NCBI GenBank assembly: GCA_021786135.1
Contig: JAJYNV010000054.1
Span: 1 to 12,043, forward strand
DNA from: Bacillota bacterium
GTDB taxonomy: Bacteria; Bacillota; Sulfobacillia; JAJZYS01; JAJYTV01
Length of the DNA stretch: 12,043 nucleotides
Reading direction: 5' to 3'
Made by a program: the position numbers and the translations under genes. Positions 1 through 6,508 of the stretch are shown in pieces. Numbering within the stretch: the stretch's first letter is position 1; the number at the start of each line of letters is the position of its first letter. Under the pieces are notes generated by a model that searched no databases, was not told the origin of the DNA, and saw only the letters and a list, made by a program, of their open reading frames with translations.

Positions 1-348
1 GATCATCTCCTGGCTGTGCAAGGCGTAGCGGTCGAGCTGAGCGCGCACCGCCGCCAGGACCCGCGGATGGCGGTGGCCGAGCATGTAGACGCCGAAGCCG
101 CCGAGGCAGTCGAGGTATGCGTTCTTGTCGGTGTCGAAGAAGTAGGCGCCCTCGTCTTCCCACTCCACGATGGTGTAGTCGTCGGAGACGGACTTGCGGT
201 TCTGGAGAATCGCCCGGGTGACATGGTTTTCGAAGTTCGCCGTGGAGTCGAGCACGATCTGGCGGCGCTCCGCCGCGGTCAGTTCCGGCCGCTCGATGTA
301 CGACAGCACCCTTTTCGCCTGCTCCTTGGCCGCCTCTAGATCACGCAT
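1..348 (-). CDS. Class III aminotransferase, putrescine-aminotransferase-like (N-terminal 116 residues, runs off the left edge)
   Basis: This frame is open from an ATG at 348 to the window edge. The ATG is preceded by GGAGG (355-359) at a 6-nt spacing, which fixes the start. The encoded 116 residues contain the N-terminal segment typical of PLP fold-type I class III aminotransferases close to putrescine aminotransferase (PatA/YgjG). They show a VEWEDE strand, FFDTDKNAYLDCLGGFGVY, then LGHRHPRV and the ALHSQEM segment that matches PatA's PLHSQEL. The PLP lysine lies further on, outside the window. Family enzymes move a terminal amino group from a diamine or omega-amino acid to a 2-oxo acid in the cytoplasm. 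The gene lies 87 bp downstream of the Fis-type regulator on the same strand, with a perfect palindrome between them, so that regulator may control it. Class III membership is strong. The exact substrate (putrescine, cadaverine, ornithine or beta-lysine) is open. Confidence 0.8.
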   Translation of the reverse strand, partial: MRDLEAAKEQAKRVLSYIERPELTAAERRQIVLDSTANFENHVTRAILQNRKSVSDDYTIVEWEDEGAYFFDTDKNAYLDCLGGFGVYMLGHRHPRVLAAVRAQLDRYALHSQEMI

Positions 349-364
349 GTGGAAACCTCCCCGA

Positions 365-384
365 CTTTCGCATATTTGCGAAAG
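365..384. promoter_or_regulatory. Perfect 8-4-8 palindrome, candidate operator for the downstream aminotransferase
   Basis: The arms CTTTCGCA (365-372) and TGCGAAAG (377-384) are exact reverse complements separated by TATT. The element is unusually AT-rich for its surroundings and ends 16 nt upstream of the aminotransferase ATG, just beyond that gene's ribosome binding site. No T-tract follows on either strand, so a terminator is less likely than a protein-binding site. The gene immediately upstream encodes a Fis-type DNA-binding regulator, the obvious candidate ligand. That pairing is inference. Confidence 0.6.
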
Positions 385-435
385 CCCGCAGAACCGGCCC
401 AGACATACCACCGCCTGCGCCGAATTCCTGCCGGG

Positions 436-2133
436 TCAGGGAGAGATGTCGAAGTTTTTGAGCTTGCGGTAGAGGGTCGCGAGACTGATGCCGAGATGCT
501 CGGCCACCTTGCGCTTGCCGCCCGTATCGGATCCGAAGGCGCCGAGCAGCGGCAGGATCACGGAGGCCTCGAACTCCCGCGACATCTCGTCGAGTGGGCG
601 CTCCGGCATCCGGGCCTCGCGCTGCAGGCGCTGCGGCAGGTGCTCGGGGAGGATGAATGCCCGATCGCCACGCGCGGCGACCTCGATCACTGCCCTGAGC
701 TCGCGCAGGTTGCCGGGCCAGCTGTGGGCGAGCAAGAGACGCATGGCGCCCGGATCGATCGCCTGGGTCTTTTCTGGTTCGTGTGTCCTGCGGTCCAGGA
801 AGGCCTGGGCCAGGTCGGGAATGTCGCCCTTGCGCCGACGCAGGGGCGTGAGGCGGATCGTACCCTGGCTGAGATGGCCATAGAGGTCCCCGAGGAAATC
901 TCCCCGCCGCACGGCGTCCGAGAGCCTGGTCGTGGTGGTCGCGATGATGCGGCACGCGAGCGGCCTGCGATGGCTGCCCAGAGTCACGCTCCCGGTGCGC
1001 ATGGTCTCCAGCAGGCGCTCCTGCAGGCCAAGGGGCAGCCGGTCGACGTGGTCGAGATGGAGGCTGCCGCCTGAGGCCAGCGCCAGCGCGCCGACATTGC
1101 CCGTTTCCCCCGGGCTGCCGAAGATCGTGCGTTCGAGGGCGTCCTCGGCGGCAGGGTCGATGGGGACGCTGACGAAGGGCCCGTCCCTGCGCGGGCCATT
1201 GTCGTGCAGCGCCGAGGCCACCGCCGAGGCGCCGGCCCCGGGCTCGCCCCAGATCAGCACCGGAGTCGCCGCAGGGGCAAGGCGCACGACATCGGAACGA
1301 AGGCGCCTCGACTCGTTCGTGCGTCCGGCCAGTTCCGCCACGGGCACGCGCGTGTGCACGTAGGTGAGGGCGTAGGCCAGCTGCTGCATGGCCTCCACGC
1401 TGCGCAGGATGACGAGAAGTCCCGCAGGCTCCGGCAGCCACCTGGCGTCCGCGAGGAGAAGCTCCCCCCGCCGGGGTTGCAGACGTACGCGCTGACCCGC
1501 TGGCGGCAGATCGGACAGAAAGAGATCCTGCCAGCTTCGCTCCGAGCCGGAGCAGCCGAGCAGCTCACGGGCCGGCGCGCTGATCAGGAGCAGGTCGCCC
1601 GATCGCCCGACCAGCAGGATGCCTTCGTCCACATGATCCTGTATGAGCTGCAGATGGGCCTGCATCGCCTCGAGGGCTTCCAGGCGCTCGATCGCCACGA
1701 GGCGGCTCGCGAGGAGGTCCGCCAGGCGCCGGCAGAAGTCGAGGATGGCCTCGCTGCGCAGGCGCACGATCGCCAGCTGATCCTCCGTGAACGCGATGAG
1801 GCCCACGATGCCGACGGCGGCGCCGTGGAGAAGGATCGGCGCCGCGAAGTCCGCCTGCTCCGGCACGACACCGCCCCGGGAGACGATCGGGTCGTAGGAG
1901 GGGTCGCTCGTGTCGAGAGCGGCCTCGGCTCTGCCGGATGTCAGGACGCGGCCATAGAGGCCGCCTCCGACGGCCCCTTCCTCGAAACTGCCCACGCGCG
2001 TGGCGTAGAGACCGGTCCCGGCCACGATCCGCAGCTCGCGGTCGACCACCTCAGCATCGATGCCGAACGCGGCCCGGATCGCTTCGGTGACCTGCTGCGC
2101 GTCTTGAGCGATGCGTGCGAGCGGGCCTGTCAC
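436..2133 (-). CDS. NtrC/Fis-type regulator with GAF-like and PAS sensor domains and a degenerate AAA+ domain
   Basis: The protein has 565 residues from a GTG at 2133, chosen because AAGGGAGG (2143-2150) lies 9 nt upstream. The frame stays open to an ATG at 2277, but that stretch is low-complexity and has no ribosome site. Domains: a GAF-like sensor at about 2-147 (EVVDRELRIVAGTGLY, then GIVGLIAFTEDQ, resembling Firmicutes sigma-54 regulators), a PAS-like segment at about 157-240 (LIQDHVDEGILLVGRSG), an AAA+ domain at about 265-497, and a Fis HTH at about 538-563 (KVAEHLGISLATLYRKLK). The AAA+ fold is recognisable (SWPGNLREL is intact), but its activity motifs are gone. Walker A is GEPGAGAS instead of GESGTGKE, Walker B is LHLDHVD with H for the catalytic E, the GAFTGA loop is absent, and the arginine-finger region reads FLGDLYGHL. 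It probably binds DNA as a ligand-responsive regulator without remodelling sigma-54. The likely target is the adjacent aminotransferase or the catabolic operon upstream. Confidence 0.88.
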   Translation of the reverse strand: MTGPLARIAQDAQQVTEAIRAAFGIDAEVVDRELRIVAGTGLYATRVGSFEEGAVGGGLYGRVLTSGRAEAALDTSDPSYDPIVSRGGVVPEQADFAAPILLHGAAVGIVGLIAFTEDQLAIVRLRSEAILDFCRRLADLLASRLVAIERLEALEAMQAHLQLIQDHVDEGILLVGRSGDLLLISAPARELLGCSGSERSWQDLFLSDLPPAGQRVRLQPRRGELLLADARWLPEPAGLLVILRSVEAMQQLAYALTYVHTRVPVAELAGRTNESRRLRSDVVRLAPAATPVLIWGEPGAGASAVASALHDNGPRRDGPFVSVPIDPAAEDALERTIFGSPGETGNVGALALASGGSLHLDHVDRLPLGLQERLLETMRTGSVTLGSHRRPLACRIIATTTTRLSDAVRRGDFLGDLYGHLSQGTIRLTPLRRRKGDIPDLAQAFLDRRTHEPEKTQAIDPGAMRLLLAHSWPGNLRELRAVIEVAARGDRAFILPEHLPQRLQREARMPERPLDEMSREFEASVILPLLGAFGSDTGGKRKVAEHLGISLATLYRKLKNFDISP

Positions 2134-2142
2134 CGCTCCCGG

Positions 2143-2150
2143 CCTCCCTT
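2143..2150 (-). promoter_or_regulatory. Ribosome binding site that decides the GTG start of the Fis-type regulator
   Basis: On the minus strand this reads AAGGGAGG, 9 nt before GTG 2133. The alternative ATG at 2277 has no comparable site. Confidence 0.7.
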
Positions 2151-2291
2151 TCCTGCCCTCTTTGTCGTCTTCAGGCGTCCGACAAGGGTCGGCCACCCGA
2201 GCGATCGTCGGCCATGCTTTTTTGGGGGCCGACGCTCCAGCTTCGCAGCGCCTTTGGTGCATGCCGCCGCGCCGCATGCTCGAATGCCGGA

Positions 2292-2338
2292 TGCCGGCGA
2301 CAAGGCGAGGCCCTGATGGCTCGTCCTTGTCGCCGGCA
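2292..2338. terminator. Long perfect hairpin after the thiolase gene, probable terminator or attenuator
   Basis: Arms TGCCGGCGACAAGG (2292-2305) and its exact complement CCTTGTCGCCGGCA (2325-2338) enclose a 19-nt centre. The stem can extend inwards through CGAG/CTCG (2306-2309 with 2320-2323), bulging T2324. The hairpin starts 50 nt past the thiolase stop and ends 159 nt before the regulator's GTG, so it could end the operon transcript or sit in the regulator's leader. No T-tract follows on the minus strand, so classical intrinsic termination is uncertain. The 2134-2388 gap otherwise holds a tandem ATGCCGG pair (2284-2297) and two GCATGC sites (2259-2264, 2274-2279). Confidence 0.5.
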
Positions 2339-2388
2339 ACGTTGTCTTCGCCTGGGGCTGCTTGTGGCCGCAGTTCCTATCCCGCGTC

Positions 2389-3591
2389 TCAGGCGCGCTC
2401 GAGGATCGCCGCCACGCCCTGCCCGACGCCGACGCAAAGCGTCGCGGCGGCATGGGTGAGGCTGCGCTCCCGGAACTCGTGCAGCAGGGTGGCCACGAGG
2501 CGGGCACCCGACATGCCGAGCGGGTGCCCGATGGCGATCGCGCCGCCGTTCGGGTTCACGCGCTCGGGATCGAGGCCGAGTTCGCGGATGCAGGCGACGC
2601 TCTGCGCGGCGAACGCTTCATTGAGCTCCACCGCGTCGAGCTGCTGCACGCCAAGTCCTGCGCGACCGAGGGCCTTGCGCAGCGCCGGCACCGGACCCAT
2701 GCCCATGTAGCGCGGGTCGACCCCCACCTCCGCGCCAGCCGTGAGGCGCGCCACGGGCTTGAGGCCGTAGCGCCTGAGTCCCTCCTCAGACGCCAGCAGG
2801 ACCATGGCGGCCCCGTCGTTGACCCCTGAGGCGTTGCCCGCCGTGACGGTGCCGCCTGGACGCACGATCGGCGGCAGGGCGGCGAGCCGCTCGTAGGTGG
2901 TCTCCGGCCGCGGGTGCTCGTCGACCGAGATGCTTTCCGACGGCCCTCGCTTCTTCGGCACCGTGACCGGCACGATCTCGGCCCGGAAGCGGCCGCGCTC
3001 CTGCGCCGCCTGCCAGCGCTGCTGGCTCTCGAGCGCGAAGCGGTCCTGGTCTTCGCGGGAGATTTGGTAGCGGTCGGCCACGTTCTCCGCCGTCTCCGCC
3101 ATGGATTCGAGGGGGAAGCGCTCGGCGAGCCGCGGGTTCGGGAAGCGCCAGCCGAGGGTGCTGTCGAAGGCCGTGACATCGCCGCGGGGATAGGCCGAGG
3201 CGGCCTTGCCAAAGACGAGGGGGGCGCGCGACATCGACTCGACACCGCCGGCGAGGAAGATGTCGCCCTCGCCCGCCCGGATGGCGCGGGCTGCGGCGAT
3301 GATGGCGGAAAGTCCACTGGCGCAGAGACGGTTCACCGTCATGCCGGGAACGGAGTCCGGCAGGCCCGCGAGCAGGAGCGCCATGCGCGCCACGTTGCGG
3401 TTGTCTTCGCCGGCCTGGTTGGCGTCGCCCGCGAGCACGTCGTCGATCGCCTCAGGAGGAAGGCCCGGCTGGCGCTCGAGCAGGGAAACGATCACGTGCG
3501 CCAGCATGTCGTCCGGCCGCACGGCGGCGAGGCCGCCGCCATAGCGGCCGACTGGCGTGCGCACCGCGTCGACGAGGTAGGCGTCGGGCAC
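2389..3591 (-). CDS. pcaF: 3-oxoadipyl-CoA thiolase (acetyl-CoA acyltransferase)
   Basis: This 400-residue thiolase cleaves a 3-oxoacyl-CoA with CoA; for 3-oxoadipyl-CoA the products are acetyl-CoA and succinyl-CoA. The length equals the usual PcaF/PaaJ/CatF length. It shows the PcaF-type signature ANQAGEDNRNVARMALLLAG (58-77), the nucleophilic Cys90 in NRLCASG, GGVESMSRAP, NASGVNDGAA, NEAFA, His356 in GHPLGMSG and Cys386 in CVGVGQG, so all catalytic residues are intact. The start is GTG 3591, set by AGGAGG 7 nt upstream. It is the last gene of the operon, 22 bp after the aminotransferase stop. The CatIJ-type CoA-transferase in the same unit would supply its CoA substrate. A related 3-oxoacyl-CoA substrate is possible, but similarity over most of the length favours 3-oxoadipyl-CoA. 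Confidence 0.92.
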   Translation of the reverse strand: MPDAYLVDAVRTPVGRYGGGLAAVRPDDMLAHVIVSLLERQPGLPPEAIDDVLAGDANQAGEDNRNVARMALLLAGLPDSVPGMTVNRLCASGLSAIIAAARAIRAGEGDIFLAGGVESMSRAPLVFGKAASAYPRGDVTAFDSTLGWRFPNPRLAERFPLESMAETAENVADRYQISREDQDRFALESQQRWQAAQERGRFRAEIVPVTVPKKRGPSESISVDEHPRPETTYERLAALPPIVRPGGTVTAGNASGVNDGAAMVLLASEEGLRRYGLKPVARLTAGAEVGVDPRYMGMGPVPALRKALGRAGLGVQQLDAVELNEAFAAQSVACIRELGLDPERVNPNGGAIAIGHPLGMSGARLVATLLHEFRERSLTHAAATLCVGVGQGVAAILERA

Positions 3592-3598
3592 GAGGATT

Positions 3599-3604
3599 CC
3601 TCCT
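3599..3604 (-). promoter_or_regulatory. Ribosome binding site that decides the thiolase GTG start
   Basis: A perfect AGGAGG on the minus strand lies 7 nt before GTG 3591. It rules out longer starts that would extend into the upstream aminotransferase gene. Confidence 0.8.
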
Positions 3605-3613
3605 TTAGAGGGG

Positions 3614-4903
3614 TCAGTGGAGGGCGCTGAGTGCCCTGTCAAAGCGGTCGAGGAGTTCCGAAACCTCCTCGGCCCGGACGATGAGCGGAGGCGCGAGGAG
3701 GACGTGGTCGCCCAGGAGGCCTTCGGGGCCGCCCGAGCCTGCGTAGACGATGAGGCCGGCGTCGAAGGCGATGTCGCTGAGACGCGCGGCACGTGCTCCA
3801 GGCCTTTGGTCCGTCTCGAGCACCACGGCCTGCATCAGGCCAAGCCCGCGGACCTCCCGCATGACCTCATGGCGCGGCAGGAGGTCTTCGAGTCCTGCTC
3901 GCAGGAGCTCACCCATGGCGGCTGCGTTCTCGATCAGGCGCTCGCGTTCGAGGATCTCGAGCGCCTTGGCGCCGGCGGCGCAGGCCACCGGATGGCCGCC
4001 GTAGGTGAAGCCGTGCGCAAAGCGTCCGCTGCCGCTCCGAATCGCCTCGTAGACCCGGTCGGCGGTCACGACAGCGCCGAGGGGCGCGTAGCCGCCCGAG
4101 AGCCCCTTGGCCGCCGTGATCATGTCCGGCGCGACCTCGAAGTGCTCCATGCCGAGGGTGAGGCCGGTGCGTCCGAAGCCCGTCATGACCTCGTCGGCGA
4201 TCAGGAGGATGCCGTACGCGCGCGCGATGCGCCCTACGGCCTGCATATAGCCGGGGTGCGGGACAAGTCCGGAGTTGGCCGAGCCCCCGACCGGCTCCAT
4301 CAGGATGGCGGCCACCGTGTCGGGTCCCGCCTGCTCGATCGCGGCGCGCAGCGCCCGGGTGCAGCTGCATTCCCCGTCCGGTCCCGGGCCCGGGCAGGCG
4401 GGGCCTGGCGGAGCGAAGTGGACGAACGCGGGACTCAGGAGCGGCTCGTACGGGCGGCGGCGGCCGATGTGGCCGGAGGCCGAGAGCGCGCCGAGCGAGT
4501 TGCCGTGGTACGACGCCCAGCGCGTGAGCACCTTGAAACGCTTGGGTTCACCGGTCTCGAGGAAGTACTGGCGCGCCAGCTTGACGGCCGTCTCGGTGGC
4601 CTCTGAGCCACCGGACACCGGGTAGGTGTGGCGCAGGCCGAAGGGCAGGAGCGCGGCGATCCGCCGTGCGAGCTCCTCCTGGGCTTCGGATGTGAAGCGC
4701 ATCGTATGGGCGAACGCGACCCGCTCGGCCTGGGCGGCCATGGCCTGGGCGATCTCCCGCCGGCCGTGGCCCAGGTTGGCGACGAGAGCGCCGGACGCCC
4801 CGTCGAGGTAGCGATGGCCGTCCTTGTCGAAGAGGTAGACGCCTTCGCCATGGTCGATGGTCGGGTATGGATTCGCCGGCGCGCGATAGAAAACGTCGGT
4901 CAT
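3614..4903 (-). CDS. Class III PLP-dependent aminotransferase (omega-amino acid/diamine type)
   Basis: This complete enzyme of 429 residues belongs to fold-type I class III (the BioA/GabT/omega-transaminase group). Visible motifs are YLDGASGALVANLGHG (32-47), the phosphate-binding SGGSEATE (97-104), the SYHGNSLGA segment (131-139), the PLP-ring aspartate D237 in IADEVMTGFGRTG, and the Schiff-base lysine K266 in TAAKGLSGGYAPLGAV. The enzyme should transfer an amino group from a primary amine or an omega/beta-amino acid to pyruvate or 2-oxoglutarate. The ATG overlaps the CoA-transferase beta stop as ATGA, with GGAGGGGG upstream, so the two are translationally coupled. Placement between a 3-oxo-acid CoA-transferase and a thiolase suggests that it makes a 3-oxo acid or a semialdehyde consumed in this operon. 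The substrate cannot be read from the sequence. Confidence 0.88.
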   Translation of the reverse strand: MTDVFYRAPANPYPTIDHGEGVYLFDKDGHRYLDGASGALVANLGHGRREIAQAMAAQAERVAFAHTMRFTSEAQEELARRIAALLPFGLRHTYPVSGGSEATETAVKLARQYFLETGEPKRFKVLTRWASYHGNSLGALSASGHIGRRRPYEPLLSPAFVHFAPPGPACPGPGPDGECSCTRALRAAIEQAGPDTVAAILMEPVGGSANSGLVPHPGYMQAVGRIARAYGILLIADEVMTGFGRTGLTLGMEHFEVAPDMITAAKGLSGGYAPLGAVVTADRVYEAIRSGSGRFAHGFTYGGHPVACAAGAKALEILERERLIENAAAMGELLRAGLEDLLPRHEVMREVRGLGLMQAVVLETDQRPGARAARLSDIAFDAGLIVYAGSGGPEGLLGDHVLLAPPLIVRAEEVSELLDRFDRALSALH

Positions 4904-5634
4904 GGTGTGGCCCCCTCCGTGCGCCTGAGCTCCGCGAGCGCCTCGAGTTCCTGCGGCGTCGGAGGCGGGATCTCCTCGAGGTGGGGCGCGACCCGCATGG
5001 GCCAGCCGGTCCTCCCCTGCACCTCCGCGAGGTCGACGCCCTCATGGAGCGCCGTGAGCCGCATCTCGCCGTCCTCGTCGTAGTCGAAGAGACCGAGGTC
5101 GGTCACGACGGCGGCGGGGCCGTTCGGGCGCCGTCGCCCTTCGGGGTGGCCGGGGGACGTGACGAAGTCGACGGCGGCGGGGAAGCGCCTCGGATCGTGC
5201 GGCATCAGGACGATCGTCCGCCGTGCGAAGGAAGCGATGTCGGCGGCGCCGCCCGAGCCGGCGAGACGCGCCTTGGGGTGCGCATAGCTGCCGATGACCG
5301 TCGAGTTGAGGTTGCCGCGGCGGTCGATCTGGGCGCCGCCGAGAAAACCGACGTCGATCCAACCTGTCTGCAGGTACTGGCTGAAGAGATCGTGGATCGG
5401 CAGGACGCAGAGCGATGTGCGCACGAGGTCCGGGTCGCCGATCGAGAGGGGGAGCCGAGGAGGGTAGGCGTCGATCACGCCGGACTCGTAGATGAGGACG
5501 AGGCGCGGTGCATGCAGGCGCTTCGCGATGTTGGCGGCGAGATTCGGGGTGCCGACGCCGACGAGCACCCGCTCGCCGTCCCGCAGCAGGCGAGCGCCGA
5601 CGATCGCGAGGCGTCCCTGAGCGTCAACCGGCAC
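4900..5634 (-). CDS. catJ: 3-oxoadipate CoA-transferase beta subunit (CatJ/GctB family)
   Basis: This 244-residue subunit belongs to the type I CoA-transferases of the glutaconate CoA-transferase (GctB)/CatJ branch. The catalytic glutamate that forms the enzyme-CoA thioester is most likely E50 in LIYESGVID, equivalent to Glu54 in the VESG motif of GctB. Further family marks are GVGTPNLAANIAKRL, FLGGAQIDRRGNLNST (matching GGAQIDPYGNVNST of GctB) and GSGGAADIASFA. The start is GTG 5634, with AAGGAGG 9 nt upstream. It overlaps the alpha-subunit stop by 11 bp, as expected for equimolar subunits. With alpha it would transfer CoA from succinyl-CoA or acetyl-CoA to a 3-oxo acid, consistent with the 3-oxoadipyl-CoA thiolase downstream. 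Glutaconate or another dicarboxylate remains possible. Confidence 0.88.
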   Translation of the reverse strand: MPVDAQGRLAIVGARLLRDGERVLVGVGTPNLAANIAKRLHAPRLVLIYESGVIDAYPPRLPLSIGDPDLVRTSLCVLPIHDLFSQYLQTGWIDVGFLGGAQIDRRGNLNSTVIGSYAHPKARLAGSGGAADIASFARRTIVLMPHDPRRFPAAVDFVTSPGHPEGRRRPNGPAAVVTDLGLFDYDEDGEMRLTALHEGVDLAEVQGRTGWPMRVAPHLEEIPPPTPQELEALAELRRTEGATP

Positions 5635-6508
5635 GGCGGGCTGCCTCCTTCAACGCGGCCAGGCGATCCTGCGGCAGCTGCCGGAGGTAGTCGTCGCGGT
5701 CCTTCACGCCGTAGACGAACTGCTCGAGCCAGGCCGCTACGCTGGCAGGGTCGCGCGCGAGCGCGTCCCATTCGGTGTAGAACGTGGTGTCGCGGTCGTA
5801 GAGACCGTGCACGTAGGAGGGGTGCGCCCCCCAAGGGGCGAGGGAGACGTTCGTCACGCGGAAGCCCGGCAGCAGGAGGTGATCTCGATCTTTCCTCAAT
5901 TCGGAGGCGGGAAGCACCTCCTCGACCGAGGCGATCACGAGGCGCGCGGCCAGGGCCGCCTCGCGCACCTCGCCGAGCAGGCCGCGGGCGTAGATGTTGC
6001 CGTCCTCGTCCGCGGCATGCGCGTGGAGCAGCGTGACATCCGGGTTGAGGGCGGGCACCACCGGGACCTCCTCGTCGCCGAAGGGGCTTCGCACCTTCGG
6101 GCGGGGCCTGCGCAGGGAGAGGTCGTTCTCGAGCGAGCGCAGGGGCCAGAACGGCAGGCCGGCCGCCCCGGCCGCGAGGCGCGCCACGAGCTCGAAGTGG
6201 GTGTATTCCTCGATCCCGATCTCGCCCGCCTCGACGACGCGGCGGAAGACCGGCAGGTTGCCGACGCCGGGGTTGCCGGCGTAGCTGAAGACGACGCGGT
6301 CCGCGACGCCCGCCGCCAGCATCTGGTCGTAGAGGAGGTCCGGCGTGGCGCGGCAGAGGGTCAGGTGCTGGAGCCCCTGGCGGATGATCTCGTGGCCGAA
6401 GGCGAAGGGGATCAGGTGCGTGAAGCCGGCGAGATAGAGGACGTCCCCGTCATGCACGTACTCCCGCACGGCATCCTCGAGCGGCAGGAATCGCGTCAAA
6501 TTACTCAC
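5624..6508 (-). CDS. catI: 3-oxoadipate CoA-transferase alpha subunit (CatI/GctA family)
   Basis: This 294-residue subunit aligns with CatI of Pseudomonas catechol-degradation clusters through GDVLYLAGFTHLIPFAFGHE (21-40), TPDLLYDQM, the oxyanion-loop-like GNPGVGN, HAHAADEDGNIY and the C-terminal HPSYVHGLYDRDTTFYTEWD. It forms the CoA-binding half of the enzyme completed by the beta subunit. The reading frame begins at GTG 6508 and overlaps the aldehyde dehydrogenase stop by 8 bp. The nearby GGAG sits too close to that GTG but is well spaced for an in-frame TTG at 6499, so the true start may be three codons later. The alpha-beta overlap shows a coupled pair. Specificity for 3-oxoadipate is inferred from CatI similarity and from the thiolase in the same operon. 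Confidence 0.88.
   Translation of the reverse strand: MSNLTRFLPLEDAVREYVHDGDVLYLAGFTHLIPFAFGHEIIRQGLQHLTLCRATPDLLYDQMLAAGVADRVVFSYAGNPGVGNLPVFRRVVEAGEIGIEEYTHFELVARLAAGAAGLPFWPLRSLENDLSLRRPRPKVRSPFGDEEVPVVPALNPDVTLLHAHAADEDGNIYARGLLGEVREAALAARLVIASVEEVLPASELRKDRDHLLLPGFRVTNVSLAPWGAHPSYVHGLYDRDTTFYTEWDALARDPASVAAWLEQFVYGVKDRDDYLRQLPQDRLAALKEAARRAG

Noticed and set aside
349..435. A sigma-54 -24/-12 promoter for the aminotransferase
   Set aside because: The best GG...GC pair on the minus strand is spaced 9 rather than 10 nt and does not match TGGCAC-N5-TTGC. Nothing acceptable was found upstream of the regulator either.
2218..2223. T6 run as a terminator tail
   Set aside because: No stable hairpin precedes it on the plus strand, where no gene ends. 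On the minus strand it is an A-run.
2134..2277. N-terminal extension of the regulator to an ATG at 2277
   Set aside because: The 48 residues are basic and low-complexity, belong to no domain and have no ribosome site. GTG 2133 has a strong one.
3592..3792. Thiolase extension starting inside the aminotransferase gene
   Set aside because: It would overlap the upstream gene by about 180 bp in another frame and encodes a serine-rich shadow. The PcaF family begins at the GTG with AGGAGG.
4867..6036. Long plus-strand open frames antisense to the operon (also 1204-2316, 6621-7745, 7984-9138)
   Set aside because: They are arginine-, alanine- and proline-rich shadows of well-supported minus-strand genes, as expected in high-GC DNA, and none resembles a protein family.
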